A program made the translations under genes and the position numbers. Below are positions 50,031 through 59,519 of a stretch of 64,000 bases of DNA, in pieces; position 1 is the first letter of the stretch; every line of letters begins with the position of its first letter. The stretch covers positions 98,909 through 162,908 of the forward strand of contig JACKPW010000013.1 of assembly GCA_024233215.1 (NCBI GenBank). Direction: 5' to 3'. The stretch is from Verrucomicrobiales bacterium (GTDB taxonomy: Bacteria; Verrucomicrobiota; Verrucomicrobiia; Limisphaerales; J093). The notes under the pieces are model-generated. The model had not been told where the DNA came from and made no database searches. It saw only the letters and a program-made list of their open reading frames with translations.

Positions 50031-51100
50031 GCCTTGCCTCCCTTCCGTTTGCCTTTGGCCTTGGCGAGCGTCTTCGCAGCGTCATCGAGGGCCTTGAGGT
50101 TCTCGTTGTCACCGAGAGCGGGAGGCAACTGGCCGGTGGCTTCAAGGTAGTGCTTCTCGGCCGGGCTGGGCTCGAGGTCGAGCAGCTTGCGGAAGCGTTC
50201 GTATTCGGCCTCGGCCTTCGCCCGGGCTTCCTCGGCGGTTACTTTCCCGGCGTGGTCGAGCACGGGGCGGTCGCTGATCTGGAGGAACTGGTCGAGCTTG
50301 GCGATCCAGTCGCCCATCGTCATGGGCTTGCGCTGGCCGGCCTGGAGTTCGGCAAATTCGAGGTACAGCGTGACGATGCGGTTGAGCGGCTCGATTTCCC
50401 CCGCGTTGAGGTAGTTCTTGGCGATGGCCACGTCTCCCCGGCGCGGACGGGCGCCCTGAAAGCTGAGCAGGCCCATGTGGGGTTTGGCGGCGTCGGCCCG
50501 CCCGTGGATAACCTCAGCGGCGGTGTGGCCGTGCGCGGCCCAGTGCATCTTGTTCTGCACGGTGGCGAAGAACCGTTGGGAGGCTTCGGCGCGGGGATCG
50601 TAATCCACGCTGGTGGCGTAGATGTCGAGCACCTTGCGCCAGAAGACCTTTTCCGACGAGCGGATGTCCCGGATTCGGGCGAGGAGTTCCTCGAAATACC
50701 CGCCTCCGCCCGCTTGCTTGAAACGGTCGTCGTCGAGCACGAATCCCTTGACGAGGTAGTCCCGCAGGTGGCGAGTGGCCCACTGGCGGAACTGCGTGCC
50801 GCGGTGGGAGCGAACTCGGTAGCCGACGGCAAGGATCATCTCCAGGCGGTAGAGCTTGGTGCTGCGTTTGACCTCCCGTCCTCCCTCCGTTTGAACTGTC
50901 AAGGATTCCTTGACAGTTGCCTCCTCGGGTAGTTCCCGCTCCTTGAGGATGTTCTGGATGTGAAGGCTGACGTTCTGCTTGGTGGTGGCGAACAGCTCGG
51001 CCATTTCAAGCTGGGTTAGCCAGACACTGCCGCTTTCGGCACGGAGTTGAATGCGCGCAGCGCCGTCGGTGGTGGTGTAGAGAATGAGTTCGCCGGGCAT
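50027..51100 (-). CDS. RhuM-family protein
   Basis: A 357-residue protein of the RhuM/virulence family: an N-terminal Fic-like HTH (VWLTQLEMAELFATTKQNVSLHIQNIL) followed by 'GGREVKRSTKLYRLEMILAVGYRVRSHRGTQFRQWA' and 'YDPRAEASQRFFATVQNKMHWAAHG', both standard for this family. RhuM proteins often sit between hsdM and hsdS in type I loci. They may regulate or interact with the complex. It is 2 bases after the hsdM stop and overlaps hsdS. Its C-terminal lysine-rich tail is typical of a DNA contact. Confidence 0.88.
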   Translation of the reverse strand: MPGELILYTTTDGAARIQLRAESGSVWLTQLEMAELFATTKQNVSLHIQNILKERELPEEATVKESLTVQTEGGREVKRSTKLYRLEMILAVGYRVRSHRGTQFRQWATRHLRDYLVKGFVLDDDRFKQAGGGGYFEELLARIRDIRSSEKVFWRKVLDIYATSVDYDPRAEASQRFFATVQNKMHWAAHGHTAAEVIHGRADAAKPHMGLLSFQGARPRRGDVAIAKNYLNAGEIEPLNRIVTLYLEFAELQAGQRKPMTMGDWIAKLDQFLQISDRPVLDHAGKVTAEEARAKAEAEYERFRKLLDLEPSPAEKHYLEATGQLPPALGDNENLKALDDAAKTLAKAKGKRKGGKA

Positions 51101-51102
51101 GG

Positions 51103-52941
51103 TCAGCGGGCCTCCGGGGCGGTTTCCTCGAAGGCAGCGACTTCCGCCTGGATTTCCTCCATGAGCCGGAGAATTTCGCGTTCCTTGTCGAGGATGCTGG
51201 CGACGAGTTCCTGGGGCGGGCGGTGTTCGAGGGCGTCGGCGCTGTTGGGGTTCTTCAGGTCGAGGTTGAAGATCGGCCAGTAGATCGCGTCGCCGGCGGC
51301 CTGCTCGTCGGCCTGGAGCTTCCGCTCCTTCGCGGCGGCCGCTTCCAGTTCGTCAAGCCGAGCCCGGAGCTTGGCTTTCTTGGCGGGCTCCTTGCCGTCG
51401 GCGCGGAGGTCGTCCCTGGTGTGCTTGACCTGCCGTTCAAGGTTGTGGGCACGGGTGCTGGCCTGGCGGGCGGTGTCCCAGTGAGGGGTGGCGTCGGTGA
51501 GGGCCTCTTCACGGACAGCCGTGAAATCCACCTTCCAAGCATGGTCATCCTCGACGCGCTTCTTCGCAATGAACCATTCCTTGCACGCGGCGATGTCCTC
51601 GACCTGCATGGGCATGGTCTTGGTGTACTTCCTGCGGCCCTCGGGCAGCGGCACCTGATAATACCAGATGGTTCGCGTGGGACCAGAGCGGTCAAAGAAG
51701 AGCAGGTTGGCCGGGATGTCGGTGTACGGGGCAAAGGTGCCTTCGGGGAGGCGGACGATGGTGTGGAGGTTGAACTCCTTGAGCAACTCTTCCTTGATGC
51801 GCGCACAGACGCCATCGCCGAAGAGCGTGCCGTTGGGCACGACCACGGCGGCACGGCCGGGCTTCGGACTGGACGAGCCCTTTCGCGGGCGCCTGAGCTT
51901 GCGCATGATGAGCTGGAGGAAGAGGAGTGCGGTCTCAGCCGTCTGCTTGTCGGCGGGAAAGTTGTTGAGGATGCCGCGTTCCTCCTCCCCGCCGAAAGGA
52001 GGATTGGTGAGGATGACATCCACGCGGTCGCCATCGCCGATTTCCGTGACCTTCACGGCGAGGGTGTTGCCGTACTTGATGTTCGGGTATTCGAGGCCAT
52101 GCAGGAGAAGATTCATCTGCACCAGCATGTAGGGCAGCGGTTTGGCTTCCTGCCCGAAGAGGGTCTCTTGCTGGAGCACGCGGCGGTCGGCGACGGCTTT
52201 GCAGGAGGCGGCAAGGTGGTCATACGCCTCGACGAGGAACCCGCCGGTGCCGCAGGCCGGGTCGAGCACAGTCTCACCGAGCTTGGGCGCGGTGACATCC
52301 ACCATGAACTTCACGACCGGGCGGGGGGTGTAGAACTCGCCGCTGTCACCCGCCGCGTCGCGCATTTCGCGCAGCATGTTCTCGTAGAGGCGGCTGAGGG
52401 TGTGCATCTCCTCGCTGGCGGTGAAATGGATACCGCTGACCTTGTTGATGACATCGCGAAGGAGGTAGCCGGACTCCATGCGGTTCGTGACGCCCTTGAA
52501 CACGTTAGCGATGACGTCCTGGCGCCCCTTGCCAGAGTCGGACTGAAGACCACGCAAGTAGGCGAAGAGGCCGGCTCCCTTGCTGCCGTCAGGCAGCATA
52601 GTCTCGTCCTGGGAAATGAACTTGAGCAGTTCATCGCCAGTGATGCCGTCGGGCTGTGCGGCCCAATCGCGCCAGCGGTAGGGCGGCTCGACAACGGGGA
52701 GGTATTTCTTCCCGGCGAGCTTGGCCTCGCCTTCGGCGGCGAGTTCCATGTCGTCAAGGAACTTGAGGAAGAGAATCCAGGTAAAGAGCGGAAGGCGGTC
52801 GAGGTCGCCGTTGAGCCCCTTGTCCTTCCGCATGATTTGGCGTGCGGATTTGATGAGCGCCCCGAGCCGTTGAGCGGTGGTAAGAGGTGGGACCGGCGCC
52901 TTCTTGCGCCGGGACTTGGGGCGAGTGTTGGCTGTCTTCAT
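51103..52941 (-). CDS. hsdM: Type I restriction modification methylase HsdM
   Basis: A 612-residue N6-adenine methylase. It has an N-terminal HsdM helical domain (about 20-150), the SAM-binding motif DPACGTGGF at about residue 226-234 and the catalytic NPPFGG at about residue 310. The C-terminal helices carry a charged coil. It is translationally coupled to the SIR2-like gene (ATGA) and to rhuM (2-base gap). With HsdS it methylates host DNA and with HsdR it restricts foreign DNA. Confidence 0.93.
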   Translation of the reverse strand: MKTANTRPKSRRKKAPVPPLTTAQRLGALIKSARQIMRKDKGLNGDLDRLPLFTWILFLKFLDDMELAAEGEAKLAGKKYLPVVEPPYRWRDWAAQPDGITGDELLKFISQDETMLPDGSKGAGLFAYLRGLQSDSGKGRQDVIANVFKGVTNRMESGYLLRDVINKVSGIHFTASEEMHTLSRLYENMLREMRDAAGDSGEFYTPRPVVKFMVDVTAPKLGETVLDPACGTGGFLVEAYDHLAASCKAVADRRVLQQETLFGQEAKPLPYMLVQMNLLLHGLEYPNIKYGNTLAVKVTEIGDGDRVDVILTNPPFGGEEERGILNNFPADKQTAETALLFLQLIMRKLRRPRKGSSSPKPGRAAVVVPNGTLFGDGVCARIKEELLKEFNLHTIVRLPEGTFAPYTDIPANLLFFDRSGPTRTIWYYQVPLPEGRRKYTKTMPMQVEDIAACKEWFIAKKRVEDDHAWKVDFTAVREEALTDATPHWDTARQASTRAHNLERQVKHTRDDLRADGKEPAKKAKLRARLDELEAAAAKERKLQADEQAAGDAIYWPIFNLDLKNPNSADALEHRPPQELVASILDKEREILRLMEEIQAEVAAFEETAPEAR

Positions 52942-54047
52942 TCCGAAAGGGAAAGCATGCGGCGCAGGTAGTCCTCAAGCTGGCTGTATTCCGGTATCCA
53001 AACAAGGCGAACGCCCAAATGGTGAACCAAGGACTCGGTCCATCGCTTGAGGGTTTCGTTTCTCGGGTCGCGGTTGAGCCAGTAATGTTCGTAGGTTGGG
53101 TTCCGGTTTCCTTTCATCTTCAGTTCCGCCACGCGATCTGCGTGAACGGACGCCAGCCATCGTCGTAAGTTCGGGTCGGTAAACGACACGCCAACGAAGA
53201 CCATCGACCGCAAGACAGCAGTCCCCAAGAAGACCGCTGATTGCCAAGAGAATGAGCTGTTCGCCAAGCGAAGGTAAGAACTCTCCGAAAACACGAGCTT
53301 CTCAGCGGATGCAGCTACCTTGTCAAAGATCGTGAATCCTGCGTCCACTTCCAGGAGTCCATGGCAAAAGATGTACGGGCGACGGCCAGCCACCTGGGGA
53401 GAAATACCGCGGCTGACGCGGTTGAACAGACGGAGGGACTTAGGGGGCTTCTCCTTGTTCTCGGCAATCGCCGCCTCGGCATTCACAAGGGCGTAAAGCA
53501 GTGGCTCTGCATTAAATGACACAACCGATGAGGGTTCGACCTCTTCATCGACTGAGGCCACGATGGTCCGAGCCAATTGCAGCGCGGTCAGATCCCTGTA
53601 ATTCCTCCGAAAGAAGTCGCGGAACAACTTCCAGTCGTTCAGCTTTCGCTGCGCTGGTGAGGCGGCGGTGAGGCACTTGGCGATCACCCCCCAGTCATTT
53701 CCAGCCTTCGCTCTTAGTTCTTCGTAGAGCAAGGTTTGAAGGCGTTGGGCGAACTCAGTATCCGAAAGTCCCAAGCGGTCCTTCCCCGCCTCAATGAGTG
53801 CATCGGGAGTGAACCCGCTTAGACGTGAATACGTGGTTCCAGGGTTCTTCACCTCGGTATCTGCCCCCATTAGGGCGTTCACCAAAGCCGACCAATCCGG
53901 GAATACACCGGCCGCCTTCCCTCGGGAACTTCCTGCTCCGATGCACAGGGACCACCCCATCCGTTCCGCCTTCTGAACGAGAACTCCCTGGCAGTTGTCC
54001 CAAGTTAGCCCACTGTGCGAACCGTTTGTCCTGGTTTGCAGTTTCAT
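52938..54047 (-). CDS. SIR2-like protein inside the type I RM operon
   Basis: A 369-residue protein with a SIR2-like Rossmann start GWSLCIGAGSSRGKAAGVFPDW (GAGSS at residues 37-41) and a later 'RSMVFVGVSFTDPNLRRWLA' segment typical of SIR2-like NADases of defence systems. It has no membrane segment. The start ATG lies 13 bases after the hsdR stop and its 3' end overlaps hsdM by ATGA. SIR2-like proteins in phage defence hydrolyse NAD+ on activation, giving abortive infection. Catalytic His is not clearly placed. An upstream in-frame ATG overlaps hsdR and is less likely. Confidence 0.75.
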   Translation of the reverse strand: MKLQTRTNGSHSGLTWDNCQGVLVQKAERMGWSLCIGAGSSRGKAAGVFPDWSALVNALMGADTEVKNPGTTYSRLSGFTPDALIEAGKDRLGLSDTEFAQRLQTLLYEELRAKAGNDWGVIAKCLTAASPAQRKLNDWKLFRDFFRRNYRDLTALQLARTIVASVDEEVEPSSVVSFNAEPLLYALVNAEAAIAENKEKPPKSLRLFNRVSRGISPQVAGRRPYIFCHGLLEVDAGFTIFDKVAASAEKLVFSESSYLRLANSSFSWQSAVFLGTAVLRSMVFVGVSFTDPNLRRWLASVHADRVAELKMKGNRNPTYEHYWLNRDPRNETLKRWTESLVHHLGVRLVWIPEYSQLEDYLRRMLSLSE

Positions 54048-54060
54048 CGGGTAGACAGCG

Positions 54061-56454
54061 CTAGGCGGCGTAAAGGAGTTCCTGGAGTCTTGCGACCGCT
54101 TCGCGGAACGGGTCGGCGCCGCCAAAGCGTTGGGTGATTTCGGACACGTTTCCAAGGTTGGAAAGGGGCGGAACTTTCAGCGACTCAGGGATTGTAAACT
54201 CAACCGGGCCGTGTTCGGCATATTTGGTCAGCAGCGCGTCCAAGATTTCCCGCGCAGGCTCGCTGAAGGTCGCGAAGAAGTCCGGCTTGGCGGAACGCAG
54301 TCTCACCGCCCGTTCCTTCCGCGTCAGCACGGGCGCATTCCAAGCAAGGTTGCAGAGGAAATCGAACGGATCAGCCTCCGGACTGCCGAGGACCTCGCCC
54401 ACCTCGGTGGGGTTGATCCCCTTCTCCTGCAAGGCGGCTGTGACCTCCGCACGCCGGGTGGGTTCCGACCATTGGTGCCGGAAGGCGGCCATGTCCGGGA
54501 ACAGGGAACGCACGGTGTCGGCGGTGTAGTCGCGAAACTCGCTCAGACGAAGCTGCTTCCCGGCCTCGTCCAAGTCGCGGATGGCGTGGGTCGAGATGCT
54601 CACGTCGCCTTTGATGACGTAGTATTTGGAGGGTTCGGTTGGAGGATTGGGCGGCTCGATGATGTCAGCAGGTGGCGGGTCAACGAGAACTTGCCCGCGG
54701 TCATCGTCGTCGGATTCGTCTGGCCCGGAGGCGATGACCGTGGCCGCCGTCGTATTGCCGTCTTCGTCAATCTCCTCCTCGGAAATGAACTCCGGATCGC
54801 CGTCGAACTCCTTGTCTGCGAAGTGGCGGGTGGCGGTTCCCGTGTAGTCGAGGATGTTGAAGAAGAACTTGTCGTAGTCCTCGCGCAGGCGGGTACCACG
54901 ACCGATGATCTGCTTGAACTCAGTCATGGTTCCGACGATGCGAATGAGGACAACGTTCCTCACCATTGGAGCGTCCACCCCAGTGCTGAGAAGGTGTGAG
55001 GTGGTCAGAATGACGGGCGTCTCGCTCTCCAGTTCCTGAAACCGGCCCAGGTGTCCCTTGCCGATGTCGCCTTCATCCGACGTGACCCGGCAGACGTAGT
55101 CCGGGTGGTTCTTGACGAGATCGGCGTTGAGGTTGTTGAGCAACTGGCGCATTTCGTCTGCATGCTCCTGATCCACGCAGAAGACGATGGTCTTGTCGAA
55201 GCGGTCGCTCTTCTTGAGGAAGTTCGTGAGGTGTCTCGCGATGGCTTGCGAACGCGGCCGCAGGGACAGGCGGCGCTCGAAATCGGCAGTGTGGTATTCC
55301 TCGTCAGGAATCTCCCGGCCCAGGTTGTCGAGTTCCCCTTTCGTTGGCCGCCAACCGGTGGCGTCTGCCGAAGTGACGACTCGATGGACGCGGTAGGGGG
55401 CGAGGAAGCCGTCTGCGAGGCCCTGCCGCAGACTGTACTGGTAGATGGGATTTCCGAAGTAGCGGTAGGTGGCCTTGTTGGCCTTCCGAAGCGGGGTAGC
55501 GGTCATCCCGATCTTCACGGCCGGCTCAAAGTAGTCCAGAATCTCCCGCCAATTCGATTCGTCCCTGGCGCTCCCACGGTGGCACTCGTCCACAATGATG
55601 AGATCGAAGAAGTCGCGGGCGTACTCCTTGTAGAGGCCGGGACGGTTCTGGTCCTGGGCGATGGCCTGATAGATGGCAAAGTACATCTCGCGGCTTTGCA
55701 CGACCTCACCGTTCTCGATCTTGTGGCGAGCATCACCGAAGGGGATGAACGTCTTGTCCTTGGGATCGTCCACGAGGATGTTGCGGTCGGCGAGATACAG
55801 AATCTTCGGGCGCTTGATGGGGTCGTTGGCTTGGTTCCACCGGGACGCCCATAGCTTGTAGCAGATTTGGAAGGCGACGACGGTCTTTCCCGTACCGGTG
55901 GCCATCGTGAGAAGAATGCGCTTCTCGCCGCGGAGGATTTGTTCGACGGCCCGGTTGATGGCGATGCGCTGGTAGTAGCGGGGTTCCCGCTCAGGGTCGG
56001 GATGGTAGGGTGCGAGCACCTTCTCCGCGACGGGAGCGGGCAGCGGGTCTTTGGCGTTAAGCCGGGTCCAGAGTTCCTCCGGGGTGGGGAAGGAGGCCAA
56101 GTTTTGCTCGACCCCGGTCGTGAAATCGAACTCCACAATGCCGTTGCCGTTCGTGGCATACGCAAACTTCAGGTCGAGAATCTGCGCGTACTCCTTGGCC
56201 TGGCCGAGCCCTGCACTGGGGGTCTTGTAGTCAGCCTTGGCCTCGACCACCGCGATGGGGAAGTCTCGGCGGTAGCGCAACAAGTAGTCGGCTTTCTTGG
56301 CCCCTCCTCGTATGACACGCCCCCCGACCACGCGAATGCGCCCGTTTGGATTGGTGAAGTACCGTTGTTCTGCGATGCTGCAGGGGGTGTGCTCCCAGCC
56401 TGCGGCCTGCAGTCTGGGCACGACGTAGGTTCGGCAGGTGTCAGCTTCGTTCAT
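54061..56454 (-). CDS. hsdR: Type I restriction endonuclease subunit HsdR
   Basis: A 797-residue HsdR. It has an N-terminal nuclease domain with 'IAVVEAKADYKTP' and 'YAQILDLKFAYATNG', an SF2 helicase with Walker A ATGTGKT near residue 190 and DEAD-box-like DECH (IIVDECHRGSARDE, about residue 295), and the C-terminal EcoEI_R_C-like part that contains an acidic stretch (DEDGNTTAATVIASGPDESDDDD). The ATG at 56454 was chosen because the longer reading is not conserved. It is the first gene of the leftward cassette and diverges from the toxin-antitoxin pair. Confidence 0.93.
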   Translation of the reverse strand: MNEADTCRTYVVPRLQAAGWEHTPCSIAEQRYFTNPNGRIRVVGGRVIRGGAKKADYLLRYRRDFPIAVVEAKADYKTPSAGLGQAKEYAQILDLKFAYATNGNGIVEFDFTTGVEQNLASFPTPEELWTRLNAKDPLPAPVAEKVLAPYHPDPEREPRYYQRIAINRAVEQILRGEKRILLTMATGTGKTVVAFQICYKLWASRWNQANDPIKRPKILYLADRNILVDDPKDKTFIPFGDARHKIENGEVVQSREMYFAIYQAIAQDQNRPGLYKEYARDFFDLIIVDECHRGSARDESNWREILDYFEPAVKIGMTATPLRKANKATYRYFGNPIYQYSLRQGLADGFLAPYRVHRVVTSADATGWRPTKGELDNLGREIPDEEYHTADFERRLSLRPRSQAIARHLTNFLKKSDRFDKTIVFCVDQEHADEMRQLLNNLNADLVKNHPDYVCRVTSDEGDIGKGHLGRFQELESETPVILTTSHLLSTGVDAPMVRNVVLIRIVGTMTEFKQIIGRGTRLREDYDKFFFNILDYTGTATRHFADKEFDGDPEFISEEEIDEDGNTTAATVIASGPDESDDDDRGQVLVDPPPADIIEPPNPPTEPSKYYVIKGDVSISTHAIRDLDEAGKQLRLSEFRDYTADTVRSLFPDMAAFRHQWSEPTRRAEVTAALQEKGINPTEVGEVLGSPEADPFDFLCNLAWNAPVLTRKERAVRLRSAKPDFFATFSEPAREILDALLTKYAEHGPVEFTIPESLKVPPLSNLGNVSEITQRFGGADPFREAVARLQELLYAA

Positions 56455-56947
56455 CGGCGTAGGTGTTCCGGCCGGGCGAACCACTGCAAGCGCCCCTATC
56501 GAAGCGACATGGCAGAGCGACTTGCGCCCGGCCGCGGCGGGTCGAGCGTGTCTGTGCGGCTGCAAGGTCAGCTTTCAGCCCGGCGCTGTGGTGCTCTTTC
56601 GGGGCAATCCAGTTCATTGGCGACCTCGCGCTGCTCCTCCCGCGGCAACTGGGTGGTAACGGTCCATGTTGTTGATAGGATCGAGGATAAACCGTAAAAA
56701 TGGCCAGACAAGTCTGGAGTGATGGGCCCGGCCCGGCGCGGCTACATGCGGGCTCGCGGATGAGCCGGGCGACGGTCCTAGCGGGGTCTGTCACGGATTC
56801 CGAAAGCAACCCAACCGAGGCTCACCGCAGAATCCGGGTCGGCGCCGCATCCGACAGGGCGCCAGGATGGCGGTGTTTCCGGGAGGTGATCTTGCATTTC
56901 GTTGTTGCTGCTGCCAGTTTGCCGGGGTCGCTACACTGCACGCAAAC
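56455..56947. other. Divergent promoter region between hsdR and the toxin-antitoxin pair
   Basis: About 490 bases without a convincing gene. The leftward RM promoter and the rightward antitoxin promoter should be here. A weak TTGTTG...TACACT pair (about 56900-56936) points right towards the antitoxin start. Short frames in it are chance frames. Confidence 0.4.
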
Positions 56948-57643
56948 GTGAAGACGTCGCAATCATCTGGGCTGCTCGGGAAAGGCATCTACACGGTCCC
57001 CGATGCGTCCCGTCTCAGCCGCGTGTCCCAGAGGCGCATTCGCTACTGGCTGAAAGGGCTCCCAACGGAGAAGACGCCGGAACCGAAGACGCGTCCTTTG
57101 TGGTTTGGAGAACTCCACCCGATCAACGACAAGTTGGCGCTCGGCTTTCTGGACCTGCAAGAGGTGCGGTTCATCGACGCGTTTCTCAAGACCGGGGTTT
57201 CCTGGCCGCTTTTGCGCTCGGCTCACGCCATTGCCAGGCAGCGCTACGCTACCGAGCATCCGTTCTGCACGCGTCGTTTTGTCACCGACGGCGCACAGAT
57301 TATCGAGGAAATCGCAACCGGCCGCGACGGAGTAGCTTATGAGGAGGTTGTACGGGGCCAACGAGTGTTTCAGCAGGTCATCCAACCGTTCCTGCGGGAG
57401 TTGGAGTTCGCCGATGATGATCAGCTAGTTCGGTGGTGGCCTTTGGGCTCCGACAGAGCCGTGGTGCTTGATCCAAAACGGCAGTTCGGCCAGCCAATCA
57501 CCTCAACTGCCGGGGTCGCCACGGAAGTTCTGCAAGCAGCGGCCAAGGCGGGACAGGCCGTTGAGGAAATCGCTGACTGGTTTGATTTGGACGTGCGTTC
57601 GGTTCGGGACGCCCTTGAGTTCGAGCAAAGGCTGGCAGCGTGA
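56948..57643 (+). CDS. DUF433-type antitoxin with MerR-like N-terminus
   Basis: A 231-residue protein. The N-terminus (YTVPDASRLSRVSQRRIRYWLKG) is a MerR-like or Xre-like winged helix. The C-terminal part (ITSTAGVATEVLQAAAKAGQAVEEIADWFDLDVRSVRDALEFEQRL) is the DUF433 HTH. DUF433 proteins pair with DUF5615 PIN-like toxins. The GTG at 56948 was chosen because the homologous part begins after it; an upstream start is possible. It overlaps the next gene by GTGA. No ribosome-binding site is seen, so the transcript may be nearly leaderless. Confidence 0.8.
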   Translation: MKTSQSSGLLGKGIYTVPDASRLSRVSQRRIRYWLKGLPTEKTPEPKTRPLWFGELHPINDKLALGFLDLQEVRFIDAFLKTGVSWPLLRSAHAIARQRYATEHPFCTRRFVTDGAQIIEEIATGRDGVAYEEVVRGQRVFQQVIQPFLRELEFADDDQLVRWWPLGSDRAVVLDPKRQFGQPITSTAGVATEVLQAAAKAGQAVEEIADWFDLDVRSVRDALEFEQRLAA

Positions 57644-58029
57644 GGTTCTTCCTCGACAACAATTTGTCACCTCGCGTCGCTCGCGCACTCCATTGTCTTA
57701 CCGAACCGACGCACTCTGTTCACCACCTCAAAGACCGTTCTCGTGGCGATACGCCTGACGTTGAATGGATGAAAGCGCTCGCCGCAGAAAGCGGATGGGT
57801 GGTCCTCTCCGCCGACACCGCCATCAGCCGCAATCCGCACGAGGTCGAAGCTTGGAAGCGAGCCGGTCATCCGATCTTCTTCCTGAAGAACGCCTGGGTG
57901 CATCAACTCTTTTGGGAACAGGCGGCCCGCCTTTGCCACCTCTTTCCGACGATTATCAAGCACGCGAGTAAAGCGAGGAAGGGCGACGGGTTCCTCGTTC
58001 CCTTCAAGGGGCAGATTGAGGGGATGTGA
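57640..58029 (+). CDS. DUF5615 PIN-like toxin
   Basis: A 129-residue protein opening MRFFLDNNLSPRVARAL, the hallmark of DUF5615/Mut7-C-type PIN-like toxins, with acidic residues at Asp6, Asp32, Asp37, Asp40 and 'VVLSADTAISRN' giving the second strand and Asp. It overlaps the antitoxin by GTGA. As a PIN-fold ribonuclease it should cut RNA unless held by the antitoxin. The C-terminal KARKGDGFLVPFKGQIEGM is variable. Confidence 0.85.
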   Translation: MRFFLDNNLSPRVARALHCLTEPTHSVHHLKDRSRGDTPDVEWMKALAAESGWVVLSADTAISRNPHEVEAWKRAGHPIFFLKNAWVHQLFWEQAARLCHLFPTIIKHASKARKGDGFLVPFKGQIEGM

Positions 58030-58225
58030 GGGAGCAGAAGCACGAACAGAACGGCAACAGGGTGGTTTCGCGAGCGGAGCGGGCCCGGTGGGTGCGGAAG
58101 GCGGCGAACGGCAATCCCGGCGGGGACACCAAGGCCATCCGCGGATCCACTTCGGCCACGATTCGGCGTTCTCTGGCGAGGGTGGATAGATACCGGGCAA
58201 CCTGGTCAGCAAATCGCCAACGAAG

Positions 58226-58633
58226 TCAGATGTAGCCCCGGAGTTTCGCCACCAGCAGCGGTGCCGCGAAAACGAACAGCATGCCGAATCCCAGGAGGTT
58301 CCCTTTTCGCGGGTCGAAATCGGCGGCGATCCGTGACCACGGGGCGCGGAAAACCAGCCGGCCGAAAACCAGGTCGAACGTCAGCATCAGCGCGAACCAG
58401 AGCATTCCCACCCCGAGCAGATCCGGCCACGTCACCGCTCCAATCCACGGTAGCGTCAGCCAGGCGATGCCGAACACGAGTCCACAGCCGGTAAACACGC
58501 CGATCTGACGCGCACGATGATCACCGACCCGGCGGTTCAGGAAACGCACCCGAAGGATGCCTTGCAGCACCTCGGCGGCCGCGATGACCAGCCAGACGAG
58601 GGAGGCGCGCAAAATGAGGAAGACATCAGGCAT
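58226..58633 (-). CDS. Small integral membrane protein, 135 aa
   Basis: Not recognised. There are about four hydrophobic segments (residues 5-26, 43-62, 70-90 and 115-130) with a central FDLVFGRLVFRAPWSRI loop. No signal sequence or catalytic motif is seen. The gene starts directly after a short open frame (58626-58730) that ends in the same strand and may be chance. It lies between the toxin-antitoxin pair and the pRiA4b-family gene and converges on the toxin. Confidence 0.6.
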   Translation of the reverse strand: MPDVFLILRASLVWLVIAAAEVLQGILRVRFLNRRVGDHRARQIGVFTGCGLVFGIAWLTLPWIGAVTWPDLLGVGMLWFALMLTFDLVFGRLVFRAPWSRIAADFDPRKGNLLGFGMLFVFAAPLLVAKLRGYI

Positions 58634-58789
58634 GGCTTGCGGTGAGTTTGGCAGGGAGGGAGGAGCGGGTTGTCGCGGCGGAAGCGCGGGAGGGGGCAGG
58701 CTGCGATTCCAACGCGTCCACGAAGGTCATCGGGGGAGTTGAGGGCAGCGAGCTCTCGAAATCGGCGGCCAGGTTGCGCGCTTTCCTGA

Positions 58790-59452
58790 TCAGTCGTGGG
58801 AGGATGCCCGGCTCAGGAGCACCTTGCGCAGTTGAGCCTCTGTCACGCGGGGCCACTTCAGTTTCCGGAGCCAGAGGCTGGTTCCTGCCACGTCGAAGGC
58901 TTCGGCGTCGAACGGGCGGCCCAGCCATTTCTTCATGGTCTGGTGTTCCGGATGCTTCCGGTTCTTCAGGATCTTAAGCAGGTTTTCGTAACCCCAAACG
59001 CCGCCGCAATCCTCCGGCGGACAGGCACGGGCCCCATCGAGGCAGAGGGCGGTGGTGGCCGAAGCCGGGTCGGGCGACAGGATCTTGACGACGGTTAACT
59101 CGTGTTCCCAGGAATCGCCGAAGTCGTATTCGTAATCGAAGGTGTCGTGCTCGCTCGGCGCAATCTGCTGGAGCGTGCAGTCCCGCTCCTCGAGGATTTC
59201 CGGATCGCCCTCGAACTCGGCGAAGTGGTGGCGCGTGTCGGAGTAACGGTCCTCGCCGACCTGAAACGCGTGGAGATGGCTGTTGGTCCAGCCGATTGCG
59301 ACCTGAAGGACGGCGTGCAGCCAGTCGAGTCTGGCGTCGCCGGGAACTTGCAGCAACCGCCAGACTGGCGGCTTGGTTCCGTTCAAGACGACCTTCAGTT
59401 GGTAGACCGGGGTGACGGCTTTCCCGGCGGTGAGTTCAATGGCAGAAATCAT
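58790..59452 (-). CDS. pRiA4b ORF-3-family protein
   Basis: A 220-residue protein with the family signature: VYQLKVVLNGTKPPVWRLLQVPGD, then IGWTNSHLHAFQVG, then YDFGDSWEHELTVVKI and 'ACPPEDCGGVWGYENLL' close to the end. This family is common on plasmids and is of unknown function. Length is typical. It is transcribed leftward, between the small membrane protein and the secreted protein gene. Confidence 0.88.
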   Translation of the reverse strand: MISAIELTAGKAVTPVYQLKVVLNGTKPPVWRLLQVPGDARLDWLHAVLQVAIGWTNSHLHAFQVGEDRYSDTRHHFAEFEGDPEILEERDCTLQQIAPSEHDTFDYEYDFGDSWEHELTVVKILSPDPASATTALCLDGARACPPEDCGGVWGYENLLKILKNRKHPEHQTMKKWLGRPFDAEAFDVAGTSLWLRKLKWPRVTEAQLRKVLLSRASSHD

Positions 59453-59519
59453 GTTTCAGGCGGAGGTGGACCTGCCATTGGAGTTGGAGCGATCCAGTTC
59501 ATCCGGGCAGAAGGAAGGG

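Noticed and set aside
51223..52971. 582-codon frame on the plus strand opposite hsdM
   Set aside because: Shadow of HsdM, with no family signature.
58026..58235. 69-codon frame after the PIN-like toxin
   Set aside because: No domain, no ribosome-binding site and no conserved pattern; basic low-complexity residues suggest a chance frame.
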